Shown here: positions 42,002-51,472 of the stretch, in pieces
Position numbering within the stretch: the stretch's first letter is position 1
How the letters are laid out: every line of letters starts with the position of its first letter
The notes under the pieces: generated by a model
Database searches by the model: none
What the model was told of the DNA's origin: nothing
Seen by the model: the letters and a program-made list of their open reading frames with translations, nothing else
From: a virus
Virus record (IMG/VR): IMGVR_UViG_3300025913_000026
Location: 1 to 64,000 of that record
Direction: 5' to 3' (one strand)
Length of the DNA stretch: 64,000 nt
Made by a program: the position numbers and the translations under genes

Positions 42002-42361
42002 TCAATATGGTTTAGTACAATGAATCAAAACTTTTGTGGCCCCAAATGTGGAACCATCCCCCAATCGTAAATATTTGAACCCAATAGGAGATATTCGGAA
42101 CAAAGTAGTCCCGGTAACTGCTGTTGCTGCCGCTCCAGTTGTTAAATTAGTAGCCTGTACAGCATTATAGTTGGTTGAATCTTTTGCCGTCCCATCAATT
42201 ACTCCAGTAACTTCACCGCCATCATTTGTTGCTGCAATTGTACAAGTACCGGCTAATCCAACTACTTGAATTGTAATAGTTTCCCATTCAGAAATATCGG
42301 CTATAGCATAAAAATTAGTAGCGCTAAGTTGTGGAGCTAAGTCCATCAAACGAGAAATCAT
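42002..42361 (-). CDS. Head-associated (decoration/fibre-like) protein
   Basis: The 119-residue protein is a small Thr/Ala/Gly-rich beta domain (ITIQVVGLAGTCTIAATNDG; FKYLRLGDGSTFGATKVLI). Such domains are common decoration or head-fibre modules. It lies between the portal and scaffold genes. Role inferred. Confidence 0.6.
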   Translation of the reverse strand: MISRLMDLAPQLSATNFYAIADISEWETITIQVVGLAGTCTIAATNDGGEVTGVIDGTAKDSTNYNAVQATNLTTGAAATAVTGTTLFRISPIGFKYLRLGDGSTFGATKVLIHCTKPY

Positions 42362-42372
42362 ATTATAATAAT

Positions 42373-42666
42373 TTATGTAGTTACGGTAATTGAATCATTC
42401 ACATCAAATGTGTTTTTGGTCGTATCTGGATGCGCTCCTGTTCCCAATGATAACTCTGGTTTATTTGGAATGGCTTTAAAGCTATGGCCATAATAATCCA
42501 CCGAATAAATAGTGCATGTATTAGTTGAGCTATCTAGGTTCCCTTGTTGACCTGGCACTAATTGCGGCAATATGGTTAATGCATCTGCCGCCGAAAGAGT
42601 ACATGTTATTGCCGTCCCTTTAGCTGCCGGAGATACTTTTGTATTAGTACATGTTAATTCTGCCAT
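42373..42666 (-). CDS. Head-associated small protein
   Basis: The 97-residue protein is beta-rich and Thr/Cys-rich (GTAITCTLSAADALTILPQL; FDVNDSITVTT). It is 11 nt upstream of the other small head gene. A head decoration or minor structural role is inferred. Confidence 0.6.
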   Translation of the reverse strand: MAELTCTNTKVSPAAKGTAITCTLSAADALTILPQLVPGQQGNLDSSTNTCTIYSVDYYGHSFKAIPNKPELSLGTGAHPDTTKNTFDVNDSITVTT

Positions 42667-42672
42667 AATAAG

Positions 42673-43356
42673 TTAATTTATATATCCAAATGAATATTTT
42701 ATATCGACACCTCTGGTATATCTTCTCTCTTTTATGCTTCCTCCTTTCGATCCCACTGGATAAGTTAAAGCATCTTTCAAATTCCATCCGTTTAATATTC
42801 TTTTTCTTAATGTAGGGGCTGGTAGATTGTATTGATACGCCCATTCTCCATATGTTTTGCTTTCTCCATTATATGTAACGTATGTATTATTTATTTTTGA
42901 ATTACAATTGCTTCTTGATGATACTAACGAACATCTTTGGGGAGAATATAAATCAGGCTTTACCCCTAGTCTTTTAGCTATTATATCTTTGTCAACCTGT
43001 AACCCTTTTTGCCATCCGGTTGCTATACACCAATTATAAAATGAGAGAAAATCATTCAGCCATTCGTCACATACTTTTACGCCTTTTGCTCCATAATTTT
43101 TATATTGTTTATTATATGGTTTATAGCATCTTTCTATCATACTATTCCATACTCTAAATAAAGGATGATTAGATAATCCATGTGTCAATGTTGGTCTTAA
43201 TGATTTATGATAACATCCGCAACTCTTTGTTTTACCAGAATTAACATTAGAATTCAATATTTCTTTTTCAACACCACACTTACAGATATATAACCCAATA
43301 GTTTTACCACTTTTATCTTTGCCAACATTTTTTATGAAAGTCAAATAATTTTCCAT
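42673..43356 (-). CDS. HNH-type homing endonuclease
   Basis: The 227-residue protein has an N-terminal zinc-binding segment (YICKCG ... SCGC), then HPLFRVWNSMIERCYKP, YKNYGAKGVKVCDEWLND, and GLQVDKDII, the arrangement of a common HNH phage endonuclease family in which conserved Asp/His/Asn residues form the active site. The C-terminal part (EWAYQYNLPAPTLRKRIL) is a DNA-binding helix-turn-helix-like repeat. It is a selfish insertion between the portal and head genes. Confidence 0.8.
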   Translation of the reverse strand: MENYLTFIKNVGKDKSGKTIGLYICKCGVEKEILNSNVNSGKTKSCGCYHKSLRPTLTHGLSNHPLFRVWNSMIERCYKPYNKQYKNYGAKGVKVCDEWLNDFLSFYNWCIATGWQKGLQVDKDIIAKRLGVKPDLYSPQRCSLVSSRSNCNSKINNTYVTYNGESKTYGEWAYQYNLPAPTLRKRILNGWNLKDALTYPVGSKGGSIKERRYTRGVDIKYSFGYIN

Positions 43357-43364
43357 TCTATTTT

Positions 43365-45791
43365 TTATTGCTGTTGAACTAATCCTTCTTGCTGCTCGTA
43401 TTCTGGATTTTCTTGTTCTTGGCCCTCTTTCGGCTGTTGTTGTTGTGCCTGAGCCATTATATTCTGTGTTAGGATTTGGTTTTCTTGCGAAATCGGGATT
43501 GCCATGTTGGGCACCAACTGATTAATAATCGGAGCAAGCCATTCAGGCATTTGCGGATTTTCGCTTTTAGCGGCAATTGCAAACGATCCAATAACAATTT
43601 GCTTTTTAATTTCTTGTAAAGCAGTATACTCTGCCAACTGCTTATCCGTTTCTAATTTCTGCATCAAAAGCTGCATATCGCCCTGAGCCTTTTGTTGCGC
43701 TGCTTGTGCTTGAATTTGCGCGTTCTGTTCGCTCTGTTGCTGTGCTTTTTCGGATTCAGAACGAATCATTTTCTTCATACTGTTACGCAGGTATAGCTCA
43801 CTCAATTTCACATTCTCTTTTGCTATTCTACGTAATTTAGCCGGGTCTAAATATTGGATTAAAGCAGGATTACTAGCCAATGCATTTTGCATATCGGCTT
43901 CCATCCTTTGTATCTCAAATTGATCTGGCAACAATTGAAACTTGGTGCTAAACTGCCTATCCTTCACATCTTCCTCCTGCATAATATGCCTATAAGTATT
44001 GCTACCAAATCGAACAGAATTATTTAAGAGACAAGCAATTTTCTTAGCGGTCTGCTCCAACACGTTGGCCACGGCATCATACATATAGTCCGTAGCAAAG
44101 GCAGCGGCTTGTTGTGAGGCTTGTACATTCTCTGAGGTTACCCTTGGCTGAACTGCTTGGGTAATAAGGTTAGGATCTTCACCTAATTGATCTTTAAGTA
44201 CGCGATATTGGAAATCATATTGCTGAATTAATCCCTGCATTGCCCCAATGAACCCGGCATTCTGTAATTCTTGAATAGGCAATGGTATTGGATTACCTTC
44301 TGCATCCCGCCCACGGTAATACAAGCGGCCAGTTTGCTCATATAGCTTTTGTACGTTAATGGAGCTTTCCCCGTCTGCCGCCAGCCCCAGATCCACTTCC
44401 TGCATGGCATCTACATTTATCGCGGCCCCTGGTGGAATCATGGTAGCGATTATCTGCTGCATCTTCATGTAGATAACCATCATCTGCTTCACGGGCGCTT
44501 CTATCTTTTCAGGTAATGCGATATTTCGCATATCCTGATTTTGATACATGTAAAAGCTGATTGGGAATTCTACATCCCCGCTTTCTTTAGGGTCTTGTGG
44601 CCGGATCATATTATTGTCCAATCCCCATTCCAGCATCTTTTGAGCGTACCGGACGTACACCCCCTTATATAAGTTCCACTTATCTTTCTTTACGTATTCC
44701 TGATTATCTCCTAAGCTATTTGGGGATTGCTGCCTACGTTCTATGATAGTCCTTTGATTCTGCTTAGTTACTGTCATTAAATAACCATCTTCATCAACTG
44801 ATTTTATCCAGAAGTAAATACATTCAACATTCCATTCATCGTATGGCCGGATATACGCTAACAACCAATCATAATTCCATGTAAGCTTATCGAATCGTTG
44901 ATACTCGAATGAGGTTTGAGCTATTTTGAATATTTCTTCTTCTGATAATGTGCCGCCAAATTCTTTACCGTACTTACGTCTGACTTCTGAAATCTTTAAC
45001 GACTTTACAAACCCACGCATAGCCGTATCCCGTAAGTCATCAAATTCAGAATAGGAATACAAACTATTTAATGGTTTAACCCATTCTACATGAATTACTC
45101 CATATTCATCCATCCAAACATAAGTACATACTAAACCACATTCAGCCGAATCATGCAGCAGCTTTTTCTTCATTTCACTGAAGAACCCTTCACTACTTAA
45201 GATGTCATTAGTCCCTACCTCATATTTTATTTCTTCTGGGAGTAGGTTACCTATCAAATTCCATTCTTCTAAATCATCTTTATCTTCTGCTACAAATTGG
45301 TCAGGGGAAACCATTGGGACTCCCGATTGCTGTTGGAGTTGTTCTAGCTGCTTTTTATTGTAAAGGACAAATTCAGCCTGTTCGTACTGTTCTTTCTTTT
45401 GTTGAACCGACAATGGATCGGTAGCTGTCACCTGGATTTTCTCTATGCGCTGCATCCACCGGCCCACCAACCCGGTTATAATCCTATTTGTAATGAGCAA
45501 CGGGCTCCAAATAAGATTCGCATAGTTAATCTTTCCATTAAAGTTCAATAAATCGGCAAACATTGCATAAACATTCGTCTTACCGGCTGACCATAAGATG
45601 TTGGTTTTGAACCTGTCGTTACGAAGAAATGAGTAGCCATTTACGACCCCGGCCGAATATTTCTGCTCTATATCGAGAGCTAATTGGAGGCCATATTTAG
45701 GGCCAAGTTTATCTTGGATATTCTTTGTGAGTAAGAAATCCTTATACGATTGACCAGATACCCCTATACTATTTGACTGATTTTCAGACAT
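43365..45791 (-). CDS. Portal protein
   Basis: The 808-residue protein immediately follows the terminase gene. Its length and features fit crAss-like portals: a central beta/alpha core (LTWNYDWLLAYIRPYDEW), RPQDPKESGDVEFPISFYMY, a long helix region (VTSENVQASQQAAAFATDYM) and a Gln-rich coiled C-terminus (QQSEQNAQIQAQAAQQKAQG). The dodecamer forms the DNA entry channel. Confidence rests on position, length and overall pattern. Confidence 0.85.
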   Translation of the reverse strand: MSENQSNSIGVSGQSYKDFLLTKNIQDKLGPKYGLQLALDIEQKYSAGVVNGYSFLRNDRFKTNILWSAGKTNVYAMFADLLNFNGKINYANLIWSPLLITNRIITGLVGRWMQRIEKIQVTATDPLSVQQKKEQYEQAEFVLYNKKQLEQLQQQSGVPMVSPDQFVAEDKDDLEEWNLIGNLLPEEIKYEVGTNDILSSEGFFSEMKKKLLHDSAECGLVCTYVWMDEYGVIHVEWVKPLNSLYSYSEFDDLRDTAMRGFVKSLKISEVRRKYGKEFGGTLSEEEIFKIAQTSFEYQRFDKLTWNYDWLLAYIRPYDEWNVECIYFWIKSVDEDGYLMTVTKQNQRTIIERRQQSPNSLGDNQEYVKKDKWNLYKGVYVRYAQKMLEWGLDNNMIRPQDPKESGDVEFPISFYMYQNQDMRNIALPEKIEAPVKQMMVIYMKMQQIIATMIPPGAAINVDAMQEVDLGLAADGESSINVQKLYEQTGRLYYRGRDAEGNPIPLPIQELQNAGFIGAMQGLIQQYDFQYRVLKDQLGEDPNLITQAVQPRVTSENVQASQQAAAFATDYMYDAVANVLEQTAKKIACLLNNSVRFGSNTYRHIMQEEDVKDRQFSTKFQLLPDQFEIQRMEADMQNALASNPALIQYLDPAKLRRIAKENVKLSELYLRNSMKKMIRSESEKAQQQSEQNAQIQAQAAQQKAQGDMQLLMQKLETDKQLAEYTALQEIKKQIVIGSFAIAAKSENPQMPEWLAPIINQLVPNMAIPISQENQILTQNIMAQAQQQQPKEGQEQENPEYEQQEGLVQQQ

Positions 45792-45808
45792 TATGAGAGA
45801 AAGTTATC

Positions 45809-45843
45809 CAAATGTAAGTTTTTTTTAAACACGCTACAACGTT
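45809..45843 (-). promoter_or_regulatory. Probable promoter of the portal/head genes
   Basis: On the minus strand TACATTTG (45816-45809) is a perfect TAnnTTTG -7 box. Twenty bases upstream is GTTG (about 45840-45837) inside AACGTTGTAGC, close to the -33 TTTG. The portal gene starts at 45791. Confidence 0.5.
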
Positions 45844-45847
45844 TGAG

Positions 45848-47923
45848 CTAATTGGCATTAAAATTTTGCTGCCCATGGTTGTTAATATAGCTTTTTACTA
45901 ATGGCTCTGTCGGCTTTTTAGGCTGTCTTATTGGCTCCATTAAGCACACCAAAAGAATAAGAAATGACACAACAGTATCATAAGCTGTGCGGTCGTACGG
46001 GTCGAATACTTTAGCATTTTCTAGCAATTCTTCAAAATCTATTAATTCACAATAGTTCTCAAAGTATGCAATCCCCGTATCCAGTTGCTTGGTTAGGCTG
46101 AATGGTGTTGTAGGGAACCCTTTGAATCTATCCGCATCGCTTCTTTTAGTTGGGTCTATGGTGCTTAGTGGATAGGTTCCTAAATAGCCTACCTTACCTC
46201 TATCCCTAAAATATGATAGGTAGTCATCAGCATTATGCTCATACCATATTTTAAAACCAAAATATTCTCCGGCCAGCATCACTTGATCGTGTAGCGTTTC
46301 TTTTACCGCAGGCCGACCATACAAATGGCCTATCGCCTTCCCTGTATTATGAGGATTCATTATATCAGGTCTTAGCCCAATCCATGCAGACGCCTTTGAT
46401 CCGTATTTTCGCCCACCCTGGCTATTGCTATAGCCATCTACCGCTATAGCTCCTATTGAAATTCGATCCGGGTATCTTAGTTTGTTTTCGTACTTAAATT
46501 TATTTTCTTGTCCCTTTTCCGGGAAAGCTGTAATGGTCCAATGGAAGTTCTTTTCATTTTCTTGAATATCTCTCCATCTTACAACTTGATCTAAATCTCT
46601 GTAGAAAATGATCTTTCTTTTGTAGATGGGATTTTCTTCTAAATGCTTTAGCCGCTTGTTTATATTGAAAGAATTAAAGGCGCAATTTGTATTGGCCGCC
46701 TCAAACATTTCATCTACCGTACAAGGATTCATACGAATCTCTTCTTCCAATAAATCACCAGTAAGCCCTTCTCTTCTTTTAACCATCACATACTTTCTGG
46801 CCCCCATTTTAATATCATCCTCTGTTAATTCAGAAACTACTATGCCAGTTATCGGGTCTTTCTTAACCCATTTATCTACTAGATATTGGAATTGTTCATG
46901 CGTAGGTTCGCCTATGACAGAAATACCATGCCTATCAATAAACCCTTCATATCCATCGTATGCAGAAGAAAAATATGTAACAAAACGATTAGGTGTTGGC
47001 TTATTGGGATATTTGAATTGATTGGCTCCATCCCATGCTTTTTTAAACGCGGCACCCCCGCCTTTGGTCATTTCGTTTACAGTAGACGGTGCCTCGCAAA
47101 ATCCAACACGCTTCGCACCCTTAACCATCGTCTTACTGACAATGGCTATGAACTTTGAGAAATCAACTTCGGTCGGCCATTTGCCCCCCTCATCGGCCAG
47201 TAAGCGGGTAACACGACCGGAATCATACGCATTTAATACAGGCGCTCTATAGGTAACCTTTGATCTATTCCCAGCATCCTCCTCTTTGCCTTTCTCTATT
47301 TTAGCAGCCAGAACTATTTCCGTTACACTGTCAGGTTTATTAAGTTGTCGCGGCTTTAAGAATACTGGCAATTGGTTATAACCATGCCGCACCATGTCTG
47401 TGAATGTATTACGGCTGTCATCTTTTGTTTTACTAACTAAGCCGCAGTTGCTGTTGATGTAAAAGATACATTCGTAAATCAAGTTAGAAGTAGCTTGAGA
47501 CGATGCACCTTCTCGCCTTTTTTTGCCCCTGAAAATACCCAAACACCATAGTATATTTTCCCAATGGTTTAAAAATAAAAAATACCGCCGATCTGTATCG
47601 CGGTATTCGGGGTATATATCGTCCTCAAGTTTCCACCATTGAAGATAAAAATAGTGTTTGCCAGTTACATAGGTTGGTACGCCATTGTTAAAGAACCAAA
47701 ATCCGTCCCTACATTTTACAACCTCTTCTCTGGCAAATTGCTCTTGTTCTAGTGTTAATAGGGCCGCACCATTCGAATCATATTCTATTTTATTGAATAC
47801 GGATGGGAGCTCTCTTCTTCTCCATATTTGCTCATAATTCTCTTTCCCCCATCCAGGCATTAATGTTTCCAATGGATTATCGGGAGTATACACCAATGAG
47901 CCATATACATCTACATAAAGCAT
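45848..47923 (-). CDS. terL: Terminase large subunit
   Basis: The 691-residue protein has VTGKHYFYLQWWKLE, an ATPase P-loop variant FRGKKRREGASSQ (about residues 128-140), Walker B LLADEGGKW (about 242), and a nuclease domain with the first acidic residue in IGAIAVDGYSNSQGG (about 490). This is the architecture of TerL: ATP-driven packaging motor plus headful or site-specific nuclease. It overlaps by one base the small gene upstream, a possible terminase small subunit. Family call firm; the packaging type cannot be told. Confidence 0.9.
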   Translation of the reverse strand: MLYVDVYGSLVYTPDNPLETLMPGWGKENYEQIWRRRELPSVFNKIEYDSNGAALLTLEQEQFAREEVVKCRDGFWFFNNGVPTYVTGKHYFYLQWWKLEDDIYPEYRDTDRRYFLFLNHWENILWCLGIFRGKKRREGASSQATSNLIYECIFYINSNCGLVSKTKDDSRNTFTDMVRHGYNQLPVFLKPRQLNKPDSVTEIVLAAKIEKGKEEDAGNRSKVTYRAPVLNAYDSGRVTRLLADEGGKWPTEVDFSKFIAIVSKTMVKGAKRVGFCEAPSTVNEMTKGGGAAFKKAWDGANQFKYPNKPTPNRFVTYFSSAYDGYEGFIDRHGISVIGEPTHEQFQYLVDKWVKKDPITGIVVSELTEDDIKMGARKYVMVKRREGLTGDLLEEEIRMNPCTVDEMFEAANTNCAFNSFNINKRLKHLEENPIYKRKIIFYRDLDQVVRWRDIQENEKNFHWTITAFPEKGQENKFKYENKLRYPDRISIGAIAVDGYSNSQGGRKYGSKASAWIGLRPDIMNPHNTGKAIGHLYGRPAVKETLHDQVMLAGEYFGFKIWYEHNADDYLSYFRDRGKVGYLGTYPLSTIDPTKRSDADRFKGFPTTPFSLTKQLDTGIAYFENYCELIDFEELLENAKVFDPYDRTAYDTVVSFLILLVCLMEPIRQPKKPTEPLVKSYINNHGQQNFNAN

Positions 47924-48246
47924 TAATCCCTCCTTGTTGCTATTGATTCAATAAATGGCTTTTTAGCTACATCCTTTTCTTCATCTTGCGTTACCCCAGC
48001 AATTGTACCTAACACCTTAGCTGAATTAGCTACTGTTTCACTTTTTTCAAGCAATTTAAATATACGGTCAAAACTTTTATCTTTAGGATCGTCTATATTC
48101 ATACCTTTTAATGAATTATCATTTAGCATATCTGCCATCTCATTCATCTTTCTATTAAGGGCATAATACAACTTCGCTAACCCATTTTGCTCATAAATAG
48201 ATAACCGCTGTTCAAGTTGCTGTATTTTTTTATTTAAATCATCCAT
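47923..48246 (-). CDS. Small coiled-coil protein, possible terminase small subunit
   Basis: The 107-residue protein starts with a coiled coil (LNKKIQQLEQRLSIYEQNG) and has LNRKMNEMADML, then a charged tail. Its position right before terL suggests a small terminase subunit, but no HTH DNA-binding motif is evident. It overlaps the HNH gene at its start. Confidence 0.55.
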   Translation of the reverse strand: MDDLNKKIQQLEQRLSIYEQNGLAKLYYALNRKMNEMADMLNDNSLKGMNIDDPKDKSFDRIFKLLEKSETVANSAKVLGTIAGVTQDEEKDVAKKPFIESIATRRD

Positions 48247-49153
48247 ACTTAGCTCCCTTTTTTAAGTTATCTAATTCCCATAAGGGTTGCAAATTTGAAT
48301 AATGAAAACATTGCATTTGTTCTTCCGGATTGCTTAAATCGAATTTTGAACAGGGCTTTTTATGGTCGATATGAATATTGCCTGCCATAAACTCATTCCA
48401 TGACATTCCATCTATAAAAAGGCTGCAAAAATAATCTTTAAATTCGGCTATTGTACACCCAAGCATTATCTCAGTAGAAGCGCATTTATGTGTATTCCAT
48501 TGCTTTAGTGCCAATCTAGTTCTACTTCTTATATTTTTAGCGATCCGATATTCAATATCTGTTTCTGTTTTCATCTTAGACCACTCTCTATTCCTTACCT
48601 TCCTATTTTCTTTGGCCCATTCAGATAATTGATAATTCTTATACCGGTCTGGATATTTAGCTTTAAAGGCTCTTTGTTTGGCTAAATATTCTTCCTTTTT
48701 ACCTGTTCGTTCTAAGTATGCTTTTCTTCTTTGATAAGCCTTTTTACTATACTCAGGATCACTTGATCTTCTCCTTATCGCACCCTCTGCTGCTTTCTTT
48801 TTATATTTATCTAGTTTTCTATAGTTTCTATTCCTTTCATTTATTTTATCCTTGTATTTTTTGGCTTGTTGTTTATTTCTTTCTAAACTTTTTTCTCTAT
48901 TTACTGCATACCATTTCTTGTGATAGTCAGGATCATTTTCAATTAATTTTTTATACCTCTCTTTGCCTTTTAATCTTTGCTTTTCCCTATTAGCTTCATA
49001 CCACTTCTTTTTTCTAATACTATCACATGGTTTACAATATGGCTGAGGCCATTTACCACCGCCAGCCTTGTTATAATCGCTAATATATTTTTCTTGATTG
49101 CAATCCTTGCATATCTTCTTCTCTAGTTCTTTTATTTCATCAGGCATACCCAT
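48239..49153 (-). CDS. HNH homing endonuclease with zinc-binding N-terminus
   Basis: The 304-residue protein has two CxxC pairs at the N-terminus (KICKDCNQ; YCKPCDS), a long very basic Lys/Arg/Tyr-rich helical middle (EKQRLKGKERYKK), and an HNH-type C-terminus (GNIHIDHKKPCSKFDL ... FHYSNLQPLWELDN), in which the His and the NLQPLW segment are the nuclease core. It sits between the small gene and terL cluster and an unrelated gene, overlapping both, typical of a homing insertion. ATG 49147 is an alternative start. Confidence 0.85.
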   Translation of the reverse strand: MGMPDEIKELEKKICKDCNQEKYISDYNKAGGGKWPQPYCKPCDSIRKKKWYEANREKQRLKGKERYKKLIENDPDYHKKWYAVNREKSLERNKQQAKKYKDKINERNRNYRKLDKYKKKAAEGAIRRRSSDPEYSKKAYQRRKAYLERTGKKEEYLAKQRAFKAKYPDRYKNYQLSEWAKENRKVRNREWSKMKTETDIEYRIAKNIRSRTRLALKQWNTHKCASTEIMLGCTIAEFKDYFCSLFIDGMSWNEFMAGNIHIDHKKPCSKFDLSNPEEQMQCFHYSNLQPLWELDNLKKGAKYG

Positions 49154-49433
49154 GAATTTTTTTATTTAAAAACATACTACAAATAATAAATACAAGTGAC
49201 ATTCTAGCCCTGTCCTTTTCTTCTTCTGTAAATATTTCGCCACTTCTAAACCACACACCTGTATATTTAGATCCCATGGGCATTTTTATTTCGCACATAT
49301 AAGCCCCGTCTTTTACCTCAATAATTTCGCTGCCATCGCTCATTGACATTGCACCTTTATCTGCTATATATTCTCTATATTCTAATTTATATTCATCAAC
49401 TAGTCTATTTATTATATCTAATACTATTGACAT
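49140..49433 (-). CDS. Hypothetical protein
   Basis: The 97-residue protein is mostly helical at both ends with a beta middle (EIIEVKDGAYMCEIKMPMGS). No family is recognised. It overlaps the HNH gene start by a few bases, which suggests that the nuclease inserted behind it. Confidence 0.6.
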   Translation of the reverse strand: MSIVLDIINRLVDEYKLEYREYIADKGAMSMSDGSEIIEVKDGAYMCEIKMPMGSKYTGVWFRSGEIFTEEEKDRARMSLVFIICSMFLNKKIHGYA

Positions 49434-49438
49434 ATTAT

Positions 49439-49681
49439 TTAATTTAGAATTTGTTCTTGTGGCACAACAGGAAGGTCATCAGCTTCACATGTACAAGGTC
49501 TTAAAACAAGGGTTGAAATGTACGAAAAGCCATCTTCGGCTTCTTCATCTTCAACCGGGAAGTCAACAAGTTCGGATTGTTCAAAACAGACAGTGATATA
49601 AGTTTCCTCACCGTGAGGCATTACTACTGTCATATCATCTGGTAGTTCTTGGATTAGTTCTTTTAGTTGTGCTACTGTCAT
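49439..49681 (-). CDS. Conserved small phage protein
   Basis: The 80-residue protein starts MTVAQLKELIQELPDDMTVV, the common 'MTVxELIexLkxlPdDaxV' phage family opening, and has an acidic middle (VEDEEAEDG). Function is unknown in the family. Confidence 0.7.
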   Translation of the reverse strand: MTVAQLKELIQELPDDMTVVMPHGEETYITVCFEQSELVDFPVEDEEAEDGFSYISTLVLRPCTCEADDLPVVPQEQILN

Positions 49682-49894
49682 TTATTCTGGTATTGTGTTT
49701 AGAAAATTATTGCATTGTTCTACGTGTGTTGTCTCCTTAGATTTAAATTCACAATGCGTGTCATCCTCCATGATTATGCTTAAATAATCATCAAATGGGC
49801 CATTTACTGGGCCACCACCCCATTGCCATACTTTTTTCACCTTGGGATGAATACATTTAATGCCTTCGCTTGTTTGTTCAATGTACTGTTTCAT
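49682..49894 (-). CDS. Small hypothetical protein
   Basis: The 70-residue protein contains KKVWQWGGGPVNGPFDDYL and a C-terminal HVEQCNNFL. It abuts its downstream neighbour and overlaps the upstream one. No family is recognised. Confidence 0.55.
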   Translation of the reverse strand: MKQYIEQTSEGIKCIHPKVKKVWQWGGGPVNGPFDDYLSIIMEDDTHCEFKSKETTHVEQCNNFLNTIPE

Positions 49895-50666
49895 TTATAT
49901 ATTCATTTATTGGTTTAGCATCGGATTTAGACAGGCCCACATGGACAAGTCCTTCTTTTACTTTTTTAGTAAGGCTATGATCTATGGCTATAACCTCTTC
50001 CTCTCTTTTTGTGCGTTCATCTCCATTAGGTCTGCATCTTATTATTCTGGCTTCTTGTCCTGTGCTGGGTTCTCTAAAGACGATTTCGTAATCACAAGCC
50101 TTAATGGTTCGTACCACGAAGCCTGCATATTCTCCTGTCCTCATATAAAGAGTATCTTTACATAGTGTTGGTTCTATTCCATGAATTGGGCCTTTGTATG
50201 GGATAAAAACTCTGTATGCAAAATCAAATGTGGATGTTGGTTGCCATTCTCCATCTGGAACTTTCCAAGCAAAACAATCTTCCTCCAAGACAGAAAATAT
50301 CTTAATGTCGCTTGCTATTTGTTCGCCACTTAGTTGGCCGCTATTCAGAACCTCGTTCTCTTCTCTACACCCATTATGGTGAAAAAGCATAAGTACTCCT
50401 TTTGGCAAGCCACCTCCACTTATCACCTCTCCATGTACTGGCTCTGTGTATTTCCTGTCAAAATTTTCGTATTTACGTTGAAGCGAGATAGTCACTCCAT
50501 TTGAGAAAGTATGGTTATTTTTATAATTTAAATCTACCTTTAAAAGAACCCGACCTTCTGTGTTAGTTAATCGGCCTTCATTAGGTGTCCATAATCTTTC
50601 CATAAATTCAGTTGTAATCTCCCCCTCAGTTGATAAATGTACATATCCTTTATTCTGTTTCTTCAT
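49878..50666 (-). CDS. Hypothetical protein, possibly GroES-related beta fold
   Basis: The 262-residue protein is beta-rich: LWTPNEGRLTNTEGRVLLKV, GVLMLFHHNGCRE, FAYRVFIPYKGPIHG, GEYAGFVVRTIKACDYEIV. The alternation of 'front barrel, FHHN, second barrel' resembles phage proteins sometimes linked to the co-chaperonin fold, but the match is weak. It overlaps the upstream gene by ATGA. Confidence 0.5.
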   Translation of the reverse strand: MKKQNKGYVHLSTEGEITTEFMERLWTPNEGRLTNTEGRVLLKVDLNYKNNHTFSNGVTISLQRKYENFDRKYTEPVHGEVISGGGLPKGVLMLFHHNGCREENEVLNSGQLSGEQIASDIKIFSVLEEDCFAWKVPDGEWQPTSTFDFAYRVFIPYKGPIHGIEPTLCKDTLYMRTGEYAGFVVRTIKACDYEIVFREPSTGQEARIIRCRPNGDERTKREEEVIAIDHSLTKKVKEGLVHVGLSKSDAKPINEYINETVH

Positions 50667-51085
50667 TTAATATTCTGTTTATGCTTTTCTAATTCTTTCA
50701 TAAATAACTCATAGTAAGCCTCAAACGTTTTGTGCTTTACTTCCGGGAAGTATATTTCAAATGACTTGAACCAACCTGGGTAATAGTTTTTATATAGTTC
50801 CACCAATCTCCTTTTATCGCCATAATCCAATTCACTTACTTCCCATACATTCTGCTTTTGCTTGACCCATCCTTTTTTAGTTTTAATATCTACATCCTTT
50901 AGTACTTCGTCAATGGTGGTATCTACGATTCTATTATTATCCTTATCATACACGGTAAATCGTTCATTTATTTGAACCTTTTTAGAGTGAACTACATAAA
51001 GGCTATCTTCATCAACTAACCCATGCGTCTTTTGGGTATCTTCCTTAACCCATGATTCAACTTTTACTATTAAGTGTTCTTTCAT
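50663..51085 (-). CDS. Hypothetical protein
   Basis: The 140-residue charged protein (SWVKEDTQKTHGLVDEDSLY; RLVELYKNYYPGWFKSF) has no recognised domain. It overlaps neighbours at both ends, so it belongs to the same run of translationally coupled genes. Confidence 0.6.
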   Translation of the reverse strand: MKEHLIVKVESWVKEDTQKTHGLVDEDSLYVVHSKKVQINERFTVYDKDNNRIVDTTIDEVLKDVDIKTKKGWVKQKQNVWEVSELDYGDKRRLVELYKNYYPGWFKSFEIYFPEVKHKTFEAYYELFMKELEKHKQNIK

Positions 51086-51323
51086 GTTGTTTAGCTTTTC
51101 TTAATTCTTGTTTTAAATAATCAATAGCGCGACTCCAATCAATATATTTGCCACCCATTGGGGTTGGTTTTCTAAAATTGATATAGCTTATTAGTTGATT
51201 ATAGTCGAAAACATTCATTAATTGACAATACCTTTTTACAATAGCTATCTCTTCTTTAGCGAAATCATTATAATCAGTCTTACTTACTTTATCAATTATC
51301 CCTATGGCTTCCTCTTTGTTCAT
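51057..51323 (-). CDS. Hypothetical protein
   Basis: The 88-residue protein is helical (EEAIGIIDKVSKTDYNDFAK; AIDYLKQELRKAKQHE). Its ATG overlaps the stop of the small upstream gene (ATGA) and its end overlaps the next gene. Confidence 0.6.
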   Translation of the reverse strand: MNKEEAIGIIDKVSKTDYNDFAKEEIAIVKRYCQLMNVFDYNQLISYINFRKPTPMGGKYIDWSRAIDYLKQELRKAKQHERTLNSKS

Positions 51324-51472
51324 GAGCTTTTCTTATAATTGATCTTAGTTCCCGGCTTAAGGATAATTCTTCCTTCTTTTAATGAAGTCGTAAGCGTTTC
51401 TTTATATTTCCATACTCTTATAGTTCCTTCAACTATAAAACTTTTTTTCTCTGGATTTAATGGGCTTTTCAT
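51320..51472 (-). CDS. Small basic hypothetical protein
   Basis: The 50-residue frame MKSPLNPEKKSFIVEGTIRV... ends with an ATGA overlap to the downstream start and begins with an overlap of the upstream stop. Coupling at both ends supports coding. Predicted single small beta domain; function unknown. Confidence 0.6.
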   Translation of the reverse strand: MKSPLNPEKKSFIVEGTIRVWKYKETLTTSLKEGRIILKPGTKINYKKSS

